The notes below the pieces were generated by a model that saw only the letters and a program-made list of their open reading frames with translations, was not told where the DNA came from and did not search any database. Of a stretch of DNA of 64,000 nt, positions 1 through 11,000 are shown one piece after another (position 1 is the first letter of the stretch; the number at the start of each line of letters is the position of its first letter). Source of the stretch: Coniella vitis (Eukaryota; Ascomycota; Sordariomycetes; Diaporthales; Schizoparmaceae); assembly GCA_011317545.1 (NCBI GenBank), contig WUJK01000008.1:124001-188000 (forward strand). The letters run 5' to 3'. Made by a program: the position numbers and the translations under genes.

Positions 1-1
1 A

Positions 2-1741
2 ACCTCGGTGTCGATTCCGGCCTCCCAGCAAAGCCTGCCATCGACTGAGCCCCCGGCGTCGCCCATTGACCCTGCACAGTCCTTCAAGACAGAGCGCAAC
101 GACGACCGCCCGGCCTCAGCCGGCTCAGTGGTTCCCTCGTCCCTCACCCCGCCGCCCTCGTCCCAAGTCCCCTCCAACAACAACGCCAGCAGAACAGCCG
201 CAAATGCGCTGCGCCAGCGCATGTTGTCGCCTCCAGTAACGGGTCTCAAGCCTCTGCGACCCGACGGCACACCTGCTGGCCTGTACACTGCTCCACGGCC
301 CGACCAGGTCGTTGGTGCTCCGCCAGAGGAGCTCCGCGCCATGATGCAGGCTTGCATTGCCGAGCAGTCGCGCCTCAAGATGGAAGCAGCGCACCACAAA
401 TTGCAGTACCAGCTGCTCTCTGTTCGCGCGCAGGAAGACGCCCACCGCGCTGCGGTCGAGCAGGAGCTAACCCTGCGCCAGCTTGAGGCGCTGCGCCAGC
501 AACGGGCAGAGGCCCCGCGGCCAATCAAGCGATCAGTCAGCTCCGGCCCCGAGATCACCCAGAACATGTACGACTCGATCAGGGTGTTGTGCGAAAAGTT
601 GCAGTCGGAAAACGAAAAGCTCCGCAGAGAACACATGGAAGCGTGCAAGAGGCTCAAGGCGGCCAAGAAGCTGATTATGCGCCAAGAGGAGGACATGGAC
701 TCATTGCGCGAGGAGAACAAGCTTTTGCGAGAGCGTCTACACGACAAGCGCGAGCTGTGGGAGAAGCTCGCTAGCCCTGGGGGATTCTTCCACACGCCCA
801 AGCCCGTCGCCGTGTCGCCGGCGCAGTACCGACAAACCCCACGACAGACGCCCAAACACCGGATGGACCGCGATGCCCCCCTTGCTGTGCTGCTTCAAGC
901 CGCCACGCAAGAGAACAGCAGTGCTCCCTCGACACCCCTGACGCCTGGCCGAGCTGCTGCTCGGCATGGACAGAAACATGCGCGGGGGGCCCAGTCCATG
1001 TCGTCGCTACCCTCGACACCCAACCGGCCCCGAGGACGAGGCTCGGATCTGCTACCGCCCCCCGATCTTGTTCCCCACAGCGATCCCTCTCGGCGGTTTG
1101 TGACCCACCATATCATCCTAGGCACGCCAGAGCATGGGACGGGGCCTACGCGCGAAGAGCCAGTGGAAAGGGGCCGTCACAGCCGCGAGAGTACTATCTC
1201 AGCAGACGAGACCGAGGTGCTGGTGAGAGCCGCATTGCAGTCGGTTGCTCAACAAGCCACATCCTTTGCCTCGCGTGGCTCACCGCCACCACGTGCGCGA
1301 GTTCCATTGCCTTCTCACCGTGGCCAGCATTCGCAGTCTTCGCAGCAACACAGCTCGCAACACCACCACCAACCCAGCCAGGGTCACACCGACGGCCACC
1401 GGGCGGAAGAGGAAAGCCAAGTCTACGAGAGCCAAGCGAGCCAAGAAGCGACATCGATGCTACGACGGGATCCGCGCGAGAGCTTTGAAGTCGCGAGCTC
1501 GCACAACTCGAGGGATGTCACGCCCACACCTGCGCTCACAGCAGCGGACAAGAGACTCCAGTCGACATTGCGCGGGCCTGTCAACAAGCCTGCGCCTCTC
1601 CCATCGCCTGCGAAGCGGAAGCTGGATGCAACAGAGCAGGCCCGGGAGCCGAGCAGCCCAACCAAGAGACTGAGGATGGCTGGAGGATTGCGCGATGGTA
1701 ACCCACCGGTTGGACTGGGCCTTGGTTTTCGTGGTGATTAA
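2..1741 (+). CDS. Coiled-coil, proline/serine-rich conserved protein (5' partial)
   Basis: The reading frame is open to the left edge of the window, and its first in-window initiator-like codon is GTG, so the true start lies outside. About 579 codons are visible, ending in TAA at 1739-1741. The N-terminal 90 residues are Ser/Pro-rich and look disordered. From about residue 105 to 255 there are long charged helices with heptad-like Leu/Glu/Lys/Arg spacing (for example ENEKLRREH, EENKLLRERL), which predicts a coiled coil. After that come TPR/TPKH-type Thr-Pro repeats and a long Ser/Gln/His-rich tail with several S/T-P sites, then a basic KRLRMAGG end. There is no signal peptide, membrane segment or catalytic motif. 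I do not recognise the family; a scaffold or cytoskeleton-associated protein phosphorylated by a proline-directed kinase is only a guess. Confidence 0.8.
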   Translation, partial: TSVSIPASQQSLPSTEPPASPIDPAQSFKTERNDDRPASAGSVVPSSLTPPPSSQVPSNNNASRTAANALRQRMLSPPVTGLKPLRPDGTPAGLYTAPRPDQVVGAPPEELRAMMQACIAEQSRLKMEAAHHKLQYQLLSVRAQEDAHRAAVEQELTLRQLEALRQQRAEAPRPIKRSVSSGPEITQNMYDSIRVLCEKLQSENEKLRREHMEACKRLKAAKKLIMRQEEDMDSLREENKLLRERLHDKRELWEKLASPGGFFHTPKPVAVSPAQYRQTPRQTPKHRMDRDAPLAVLLQAATQENSSAPSTPLTPGRAAARHGQKHARGAQSMSSLPSTPNRPRGRGSDLLPPPDLVPHSDPSRRFVTHHIILGTPEHGTGPTREEPVERGRHSRESTISADETEVLVRAALQSVAQQATSFASRGSPPPRARVPLPSHRGQHSQSSQQHSSQHHHQPSQGHTDGHRAEEESQVYESQASQEATSMLRRDPRESFEVASSHNSRDVTPTPALTAADKRLQSTLRGPVNKPAPLPSPAKRKLDATEQAREPSSPTKRLRMAGGLRDGNPPVGLGLGFRGD

Positions 1742-2817
1742 TTGATACGCGAGTAGTGCTACTTTTTAAGGCATCCTGGAGTAGTGGCAGGTTTTATATG
1801 GTATTTGTATGGAGTGCGTTTCTTGTTGGTCAACAGCGTCTGTCTGCGAGCTTGGCTCTACGAAATGGGCGATGGGTTGTGAAAGGGCGGGACTTGGGGA
1901 CTTGGGGAGATGGATGGTGCGTGAAGCATCCTCGTTGGATCAAGGGAAGAATTGAAAGATCATACATATCTAAGAATTATTCATTTGCCGCCCATGGACA
2001 CCAAAGCAGGAATGTTGTGTTCTACGTCAGGAAGAGCGGAAGCAAGATAAAATACGACAGCCACTTTTCGACCATTGCGGCCAATTGGTGCTGAAAAGGA
2101 TGGAAAATCTAGAGGCTCGAGCAAGAACGGAAAAAGGCCCTGATTGCAATATACTATATATTATTGTCCTTACACTCTGCCTTGTGATCGTAATCATAAA
2201 GAGCTTCCTCGAGCTCGTGATCTTTCATCCGCTGCGTTCCAACACCGCGATACCCAGATGAACTGCCGGTTAGCACGAGTATATGTTGCATGGTGTACCC
2301 GGGATGCCCAATGCAAGCCAATGCTGGACCCTAGCCCCGGCTCTTGTTTTGGCCGTTTAGCGGCAGCCGGCGACGTAGCATACGCTGTAAGCCAAGAAGC
2401 GGGCGGGTTTTCCTTTATCCCCCGGCGGGCTAATTTGGCTCCCTCCAAGCAGCCACAGGCGCCCTTCTCCCCCACACTGGCGCTGAGCTGCACCCCGGAA
2501 AAGCTGGGGACAAGCGTAAGTTCTTTTCCGACACCAGCTACCGATGGAGGCGGAAGCCAGCCTCACGGCTCTGCCTCACTCCCGATGGCGGCGGCCATGC
2601 GTTGCGATTTATTTCTTCTTGTTTTCAATAACGTGAATTGAGACTTCCTTTTTATTTCTCTTCTTGGGACACTTCTCTTCTACTCCGCCTTCTCTGTTCA
2701 ACTACCTTTCAGCAGCTAGCTGTCCTCTTCTCTTCCTGCTCCTCCTCCTCCTTCTCCCCCGCCTTCCTCGGAACCACCGTCTTCCTCCTCGACCTTCTCG
2801 ACCGCTTCGATCCCACC
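1742..2817. other. Intergenic: 3' flank and thiolase promoter
   Basis: There is no convincing gene here. The first 350 bases are the probable 3' untranslated flank of the coiled-coil gene. From about 2642 to 2812 the top strand is strongly CT-rich (runs such as CTTCTCTTCC and CTCCTCCTCC) right up to the thiolase ATG. Such pyrimidine tracts are common just upstream of transcription starts in filamentous fungi. Confidence 0.6.
2642..2812 (+). promoter_or_regulatory. CT-rich core promoter/5' leader of the thiolase gene
   Basis: About 170 bases of nearly uninterrupted pyrimidine-rich top strand end a few bases before the ACCATGG start context at 2815-2821. The tract is open in the thiolase frame back to a TTG at 2638, but it contains no ATG, so it is read as promoter and leader, not coding sequence. 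Confidence 0.5.
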
Positions 2818-4142
2818 ATGGCCGCCGCTCTTCCCAAAGGCCTCCGCGCCGTCGTCACAAAGTCCCCCCACGACGTCGTCATCCTCTCCTCCCTGCGCAC
2901 GCCCATCTGCCGTTCGAACCGCGGGTCCCTCAAGGACGCCTACCCCGAAGAGCTCCTCTCCGTCGTGCTACGCGCCACGCTGGACGCGAACCCGACCCTC
3001 GACCCCGCGCTGATCGAAGATGTCGCCGTCGGCGTCGTCCTCTCGGAGCTGGGCGGCTCCAAAGCCGCTCGCATGGCCATGAACCACGTCGGCTACCCCA
3101 ACACCACCTCCCTCTACACCGTCAACCGCGCCTGCTCCTCCTCTCTGCAAGCCATCGCTGCCGTCTCGGCGCAGATCCGCACAGGCGCCATTGACGCCGG
3201 CATCGGCGCGGGCATGGAGAGCATGACGCGCAACTACGCCTCGCGCGCGATCCCCGTCGACCTGTGGCCGGAGCTGCGCGACAGCCCGCTCAAGGACGCC
3301 CGCGACTGCATCATGCCCATGGGCTTGACGAGCGAGAATGTCGCGGAGCGGTATGGCGTGGCGCGCGCGGACCAGGATGCGTTTGCTGTCGAGAGCCACC
3401 TGCGAGCTGCGCGCGCGCGCGAGTCGGGCGCCTTCAAGGATGAGATTGTGCCGGTCCACACGCGGTTCCAGGAGGTGGACAAGCAAGGGAACAAGGTCGG
3501 CGAGGAGCAGCGGATTACGGTCACGGAGGACGACGGTATTCGGGCCAACGCTACGCTCGAGGGCCTGGCCAAGCTCAAGCCTGCTTTCAAGCCCGACGGT
3601 GCCAGCACAGCGGGCAACTCGTCGCAGGTATCGGATGGCGCCGCGGCCACGCTGCTCATGCGCCGCAGCACCGCGACGGAGCTGGGCCTGACGGGCAGCA
3701 TTATCGGCAAGTTTGTCAGCGCCACGACGGTCGGCTGTGCGCCTGACGAGATGGGCATTGGCCCCGCACTGGCGATCCCCAAGGCGCTTGGTCAGCTGGG
3801 TCTCGAGAACAGCGACGTGAGCCGGTGGGAAATTAACGAGGCGTTTGCCAGCCAGGCTCTATACTCGATTCGCAAGCTGGGCCTCGAGGGCCAGATGGAC
3901 AAGATCAACCCCGACGGTGGTGCCATTGCGCTCGGCCACCCGCTTGGTGCCACAGGTGCGAGAATGGTTAGCACCTTGCTGCATGGCTTGAAGAGACAGG
4001 ACGGTGAGGTTGGTGTTGTGAGTATGTGTGTGGGTACGGGCATGGTAAGTCTTGTCTTATTTTCCTTGTCACTTTGTGGTGCTCTTGAGAATGGTTGCTA
4101 ACTGGTGCATAGGGTATGGCTGGCGTCTTTGTGCGGGAGTAA
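2818..4142 (+). CDS. 3-ketoacyl-CoA thiolase (acetyl-CoA C-acyltransferase)
   Basis: This enzyme cleaves 3-ketoacyl-CoA with CoA to give acetyl-CoA and a shortened acyl-CoA, the last step of beta-oxidation. Two exons are read: 2818-4044 and 4113-4142. The intron starts GTAAGT, has a GCTAAC branch at 4095-4100 and ends in AG. The product is 418 residues, usual for the family. The nucleophilic Cys is at about residue 106 in NRACSSSLQA. The C-terminal signatures follow: NEAFA, GHPLG (active-site His) and CVGTGMGMAG (proton-donor Cys), the last spanning the splice. The start is the only in-frame ATG before the conserved N-terminus and has a good Kozak context (ACCATGG). The C-terminus VFVRE is not a PTS1 signal, and I see no clean PTS2 (R-L-x5-H-L). 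Compartment is therefore uncertain: peroxisome, mitochondrion and cytosol all remain possible. Confidence 0.93.
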
Positions 4143-4416
4143 TGCTAGAAGTATATAACAACAAGAAAGCGACTGATTTACAACACAGTCTTTTTTCTTT
4201 TTTGTTTTCTAATTCATGGCGAGTGTAAAGGGGTGATGAAAGTGTACGATACAAAACGATCTTCAACAGCGGCCTTCTCATGCCGATATCTTGAAAGGGA
4301 TGAAAGATTTTGGCAAGAGTCATCCCAAGCTGAACTCTCTTCCAGGACTTCCCAATATCATCCAACAAATATCCATTTAGTTCCGAACCTCTACCCGCAA
4401 CACACCTTAAGCAAAA

Positions 4417-6054
4417 CTACTCTGCCCTCTTGACACAAAAGGTGTTGGGCGTAAAAGTCCCATTCGGATCCGCAGACTTCCTCGCCTTCATGAGCCTCTC
4501 ATACTTCTCTCTATCATCGTAGTAAGTGCTCCACACGGAATCCAGGTCAAAGGATCCATAGGACCCCCAGAGCACTCTGCGGTCCTGTTTGCTGAACAGG
4601 CCGTTTTCACCAATGCCTTGCTGGTCGTTGGTAGCCTGCCACGCTTCAGCAGCGGCCAGCTTTTCTGGCTTGTGGAAATTGTCAATAGTCATGCAGAGTG
4701 TCGAGTCGCGCCACTGGAACACGAACATGAAGATGAACATGGTCAGCAAACAACACCCATCATCAAACGTCTCAAAAAGGGAAAAAAGAAAATATCAACC
4801 CACGCTATATGAAGTTCCATTATTCGCGTTCCGAGTGAACATGGAATTCTTGCCCCCAAAACACTGCAACTGTGCCGACAGCCACTGCCCATTGCCTGTC
4901 GGCCTCACGATATCGTCCATCCTCCCCGCCACCCAATCCACCCAGCCGTCCTTGCCCAGCGTTGTCGAGGCCGTCAAGTACGTCCTCTTGACATACGGCA
5001 GGTCAAACTCGCGCGTGTTGCGAAAGATCCACTCCGCCGTCAACTCCGACATGGGCTTCGCCTGCACCCCGCCGCTGAAGAAGGCGTCGCCCTGCAGCCG
5101 CTCAAACCACTTCAGATCCGGCTTGTCCCCGGGCGCAAAGGGCACCCACTGCGCATACACGATGATGGAGCGCGGCCAAAACGGCAGCCCGTCCCTGCCA
5201 AAGATCTCGGGGTGCTGCGCGCGCATCTGGTCGTCGAGCCCGCCCAGCAGCCCCAGCACGTCAAACGAGGCGCTGAGCACGCTCACGCAGAGGTCGTAGT
5301 TGCGCGGGAACTCGGCGTCGTCGTTCATGGCCGCCAGCTGCGCGAGGATGGCCTTGAGCGTGGCCGTGTCATACAGGTGCACGACGCGCAGGCCCATCGA
5401 GCCGGCGTAGTCGCGGTCGCGGTGGACCTCGATCGTCACGTGCGTGAGCACGCCCAGGTTCCCCGGGCTGCCACCCAGCCACGCGTAAAACAGCTCCGGG
5501 TCTGCTGCCCTGGTGAGCTCCCGCTCGGCGCCCGCATGGTCGATCATCTCGAGGGCCACAACGTGGTCCCCAAAGAGACCAAAGCTGCGCCCCAGCTGGC
5601 CGTACCCGCCCGTCTGCACGTGTCCGCCGACATGCACCTCGACACACTGCCCGTGCGGCACAAACACCTTGTGCTGGCCCAGAAACGCATTCAAGTCGCC
5701 CAGGGCCTGGCTCACGCTGGCGCGCACAAAGCTCTTGCTGCCGCGCTCAAAATACGCCAGGTCCTCGGGCCCGCGAAAGGTGTGCCGCAGATCCAGCTGG
5801 ATGTTCCCCGGGCCCGTGGACGAAGCGCCGCTGTACTGGTGGCCGCCCGTGCGGATGGCGATGGCCTTGTTGTTTGCGCGCGCGTAGGCGATGACGGCTT
5901 GGATGTCTGCTTTGGAGGCCGGCTGGACAATGAGGCCGGGGTTCATGTCGTGGTCTACGCCGTGGCTAGAGGTGGCATATTGGTAGGCCCAGTCGGGGTA
6001 TTGCTTTGAGGAAGGGGTGAACTGCGCGCCCGTGAGCCCGAGGATGGTGGCCAT
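4417..6054 (-). CDS. FAD-linked oxidoreductase, berberine-bridge (BBE/PCMH) family
   Basis: This flavoenzyme has an N-terminal FAD-binding PCMH fold and a C-terminal BBE segment. Relatives oxidise sugars, alkaloids or polyketide intermediates, and the substrate here cannot be told. Two exons on the minus strand, 6054-4804 and 4713-4417, give 515 residues. The 90-nt intron (GTGGGT...CAG, phase 0) joins TSYS to WRDST, restoring the family's SYSWRDS motif. FAD anchoring is visible: RTGGHQYSG carries His72, the usual 8-alpha-histidyl site, and Cys137 in HGQCVEVHVGGH sits at the spacing expected for a 6-S-cysteinyl link. Bicovalent FAD is therefore plausible. The C-terminus has the expected DPNGTFTPNTF motif. 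No signal peptide is evident, although many relatives are secreted. The gene converges on the thiolase gene. Confidence 0.9.
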
Positions 6055-8066
6055 TGGGGAAAGTTATTGGAGCGGCGATGAGACAGAGGATGATTGATGG
6101 TGATGCGGGAGATGGGGTAAGGAGGAGGTGTTCGTGAAGTTGCAAAAGGCCCAATTCATAGAAGATGTCTGGGCCCCTTTTGCAAACCCCGTCTTTTACT
6201 GCTTTTATACCACTTTGTCAGTTCGCCCAACCCTGTCTGTCTCCTTTACAGCCATTCAAATCTCTGTTGTCTTTGGTACATCACCCCAGTCCCTCACTGG
6301 CTCTTTTCCTCTCTCGCATCCAATATACCGTAAGAGCATCTCACTCAGCTCGACTTCCCGAGGTCGGTCAAATAGTATCAAGTGACTCAGTATACTAACC
6401 AACCACCCACCCCTTCCATCCCCACGTCCAGCCCCAACCCCAAACACGGCCATCCTACGACCATTCACAACTCATAAATCACAAATCCCTGCCTAATAAA
6501 ATGAGAATAAAGATGGGTTGTGCCACGCCCCGTTCTCTAGCCACCAACGCACAATATTCGCCGTCTGCTCGCTCGGCTCAGCCGAACTTGTTCCTGTTGG
6601 GGGGGGAGAGTCATCTAGTAAGCCTTGCTGAGAGAAGCGTACGCCACAGCTGATGTCTGGGCGGCACCCCGTCCGTACTCTTACCGCCAAGTGCCCATCG
6701 ACTTTTGCGAGCCAATCTGCTGCGAGAAAAGCTAGCAAGAAGTCCTTTTGACTCGTAAGCAACAAGGATGCATTAGACAACAAAAGCTGATGCTTGCGAC
6801 GAGGCCTGGTACTAAAGGGGACGCCCTGTGAATGCAGACTACATACAACAGATCCCCATCACCTGATCGGACGGCTCAGCGGCTTCTTTTTTTTCCCCGG
6901 GTGGCTGTTTGCTTACCATAATCGCCAACACTGAACTTATGGAATGCTGTGTGACGTGGATGGCACATGGATGGCACTGGGACGACTTCAGTGGTCAATC
7001 TTTCGTTGGGAAGCTGCTTTGCACTGCCTTGAGGGGAGACGAGGTCAGTCTACCAACAAGCTGATCTGCATCTTACCTCTTCTGGTGACCGCATATTCAA
7101 TATTTCAATCAGAAAAGAGCGCGACCCATTCGACTCCAAGTAACAGGCCGACATATTCTCGTCTCAACCTAAGTTCGTGAAGCTAATAATCTATCGAGTG
7201 TTGGGTAAGCAAACACGGCTCTTCAGCCCAGCCGAGCGTGTCCTTTGTGCTGACAATGTTAGTCACAGAAATATGCTTACCACAGATTTTAGATGCTCAT
7301 GACTTAATTGTAAGTGATAGGCTATAGCAAACCCTCCCACGCGGTCTGCCAACGTACTTGATTATGATACAACGGAGAAGTCGAATCACAAGCATGTATA
7401 TAAAGCGAGAAGAAAGGTCCGTCTTTAGTCTCAGCACTTGAGCTTCATAATCATCAGGCTATTCAGAGAATCGAATCGATAATCACGCCTGTGTAAACGG
7501 ATATCTGCCCTGCAGATTGATTGTCCTCTGAGCAATGGACAGCTATATGCTGCCCAGGATAATCATTCATCAGACATGCAAAGGAGATGAACACAGAGGA
7601 AAGAACGCATCCCAAACATACATATACAGACACAAGACGACGCAAAAGAGGCACGTAGTCAGAAAGCACATAGAGCAATCAATCTGTCAGTAGAATATAC
7701 ATGTTGTACAAATGGTATCTTTTAATCGCATTTTCCTGTTTCTCGTATCACCCGTTCCCGATCAGATCACACACAGCCACCCTCCCCGTTAGAGGGGGGA
7801 AGGGACTCTCCCTGGCCTTGAATAAAGCCCTATTAACGCCGAAGCCATGCATCGCAAGATTCCTCTTTTGCCACGTATGTTCCTTCGCCTTATATGTTGT
7901 CGTCACCTGAAATGTAAAGAATACAGTAAAAGATCTGAGGATCTGTGGAGAAGAAAAGAGCGACGGCCATGGTCGACATTGGAGAAAAAGAAATGTTTTG
8001 GATAAAAGTTACAAGATAAAGTGCCTCCAGTGGGAGAGCGGTTAGACAATAGAAATAAGACAGTAA
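6055..8066. other. Intergenic, about 2 kb, no gene seen
   Basis: This spans the promoter of the FAD oxidase (first few hundred bases, minus strand) and the 3' flank of the large disordered-protein gene. The only open frames are short, lack homology-like patterns and have no convincing splice partners. A few A/T-rich stretches lie around 7150-7450. Confidence 0.55.
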
Positions 8067-11000
8067 CTAAAACATACCACCAGGCAAGTTAGGCGAAGGC
8101 CCTCCACTACGCATGCCCGTCATGACCGCAGTGGGCTGGCCAATATTAGGGACCTGAGGGGAGTTCGCTCGCTTGCCGGCGCTGGAAGCAGCCCGCATTT
8201 CCATCTTCATCTCAGGACTGGCTTTCCGCAGCCTGCGTCGAGCGGTTTTGACGTCGTCCTCCTCAAAGACACTAACTCGGTTTTCTTCTGGTGCTTGTGC
8301 AAAGGGCGCCGCGGGTGGGTTTGCAAGGGGCAGTTGTGGCATGCTCGCATTAAAGGCACCGCCACCGTCAGCCTCGTCGCTTCGTCGAGATCCGGTCAAT
8401 CCGCCCATGATTGTCCGCGTCCGAGAACTGTCACGCCTCCGTCTTGGGTTGACTGGAGGCAGTGGCGGTGGCGACATGCCAGTATCAGCAAAGCTGCCGC
8501 TTCGGGATCGGTTTGCGGGTGTCTCGGGCGCGGACGCGGGTAAATGTGTTGTGGGAACTCGAGATGTTGACATTACAAAGGTAGGTTCAGAAATGTCGCG
8601 CTTGTTGACAGGTCGTCTTATTGCGTCGTTCAGTGATGAAATATTGCCGCCGTTGAGAGGAGTGCTGCTTGGAATAGATGGTCGCCTAAGTGGACGCATC
8701 GAAGGCGTTGACGGAGCTGATCCAGGACCGGGGTGGGGTTGGAAAGTGGCGCGGGAAGCGTCGTATCTCCCCGTGGGAGGCGAAAGAGGAAAGGGGCCTG
8801 AAGGCATAGGTCCAGTCATTGATCTTTCGGGCGGTCCTCTCACATGGGGCTTAGGATGGTGACCGTTCCCGTCATGGTATGGGGCGGCGTTGTTCGGGCG
8901 GTGATTGTTTGGAAAAGCATTGATAGGAGGCATGTGAGGCGATCGACGCATGTCCGGACCACCAGGTGCCATGGGAGGCCGCATCATATGGTGTCGCGGT
9001 GGAATTCCGGGAATTTCGGGAGACATGTGTTGGTTCTGGTGGTGGAAATCCGGTCTTTCCCTCATGTTGGGCGGCCGACTTCGGGATCGGCCTGATCCAT
9101 CACTGTTTTCAGAACCACTACGTTCTCGTTCGGCTCTTGACATGGATCGCGGTGCTGGCTGCGACGGATGCTGCGGGGAATTATCCCTCCTGGGATGGTG
9201 GTAAGGATGATGCCCAGAGGGCGGCATTCGCTGGCGCTCCACACTAGGCGTGCGGACTGTTCCACGTCGTCCTCCATATTCTGCCGGCATTGGCTCCGCT
9301 GCTCCTGGCGTGGCTGATCGCCCGTTCTGCGGTGCACTTCTCGCCATGTTCTCGAGATCCTTGCGTTGCTGGACTTCCCGTCTCGCTTGCCTGAATGCTC
9401 TCAGGCTAGGATGAGCTTTCTCCTCTTCGTTCAGCCGCGCTTCGCTGTCGTTACCGCCGTCGAGCTCCTTGATTGGCGGCGGGACGGTCTCCCGACCTCG
9501 ATCAACAAGGGATCCGCGACTGCCCTTAACCTTCAAGATGCCAAGAGGATTAGATCGGGTCGGGGGAGGAGGTAGGTCTGCTGTCGGCGCTGCTACTGTC
9601 GGTGGGGAAAAAGAGGCAGGGTCGGGTTCAACATAGGATGTGAGGCGTTCTCTGACGCGCCGGCGCGCATTGGCTAGCTGCTCAGCAAACTCGTCTGCCT
9701 CGTCTGGAGATCGGGCGTCTTCTGGAGACGACTGTTGTTGCGAGGTCTGCAAAGCAGTGGACACTTCCTCGACTCTAGGCAACACATTCATCCTTGCATA
9801 CGAAGACGCCTGCTCTTCGCTTTCTGGTGAACCATAGTCTGACGTTGGGTCTTCGTCCTGTCTTTGTGGTGGAGACTGGTAGGTGTCACTGGGAGAAGCG
9901 AAAATTGACGAAACATCGCTTTCCGAGCGCAAATGCTGTCGCACCATACCACCGAGGCCTGTGTTGGGACCCAGGGTCGGTGAATCGGACAATGCAGACT
10001 TGTAGGTTCCCGTCGCAAGCAATCCAGAATTCGGCAGCACCTGCTGCGCGTCTGCTATTGGCGAAGGAGCACTCCGGAGGGCGGGGTGTTCCACGTCAGC
10101 GGGCCTCTCGAGCCTCACTTCAGGCGACGTCGGGGCTTGGAAGATATGCTCATTCAGGATTGGTGACTCCACAGGCTCATTGTAGGTGGCAGCTTCACTT
10201 GGCGGCTCCGGAACACTGGTCTGCGGTAGCGGGGACCCAATTGGTGTACTCGGGTCGAGTTGTTGTCCGCGGTTTGAGGCCACTGAGTGGGATCGAGGTC
10301 CTGACGTATACTCCAACTCATCCTGAGGCTTCTGAACTGGTGTTTGACGCCCGCTCTGCGGTTGAAACGGCCTTGCAGAAAATTTGGCATCGTTGTGGAC
10401 GGGAATAGCTTTGTGAAACATGTTTGTGGCCCGAGTAGTTGTAGGCAAAGCTGGTAGTTCGCCAGCACCCCCGTCGCTGAAAGGAGGGCTTAGAGGAGGA
10501 GATGCACAGTGTCCAGGTGTTGTGTCTGTAGCCACTCGAGTGTCCAGGTTCATTGTGCCATTCAGAGAACCAGTGGCCGGCGGGCTGAAGGAGCGAAGAT
10601 TCGGGGCACTAGCCTTGGTCAAAACGGTCCTACGGTCACCACCAAAGGCTGCCCACCTATCAGTAAACGTCTGCGTTGTGGGAGATGGTGTGTTTGAGCC
10701 CAGATCGGGGGTTCGAGCGCCGCCAGTACGCCGAGCCAGTGTGTCTACTCGAGTCAGAACTGAGTGCTGTTGCTCTTGCAAATTCTGCGACAGTCCCTGT
10801 TCGTATAATTTGCGTGTGCGCGTAACGTTCCGTTCGAGATTTGGTGTTGAAACTGCTGATGCTACCGTGTGTTGCGTTTGAGGTTCTTGAGAGGCTGTAT
10901 GTGACTGTGAAATGACCGAGGTGGCAGCGGTGGAATTGCGACCTCCAGAAGGCGTAGAGGATGTGGTGGAGCACGTTTCTCTCTTCTGATTGTAGCCCTG

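Noticed and set aside
2638..2817. 60-codon upstream in-frame extension of the thiolase
   Set aside because: It begins at TTG, has no ATG, and is open only because the CT-rich tract lacks stops. The ATG at 2818 has a strong context and matches the family N-terminus.
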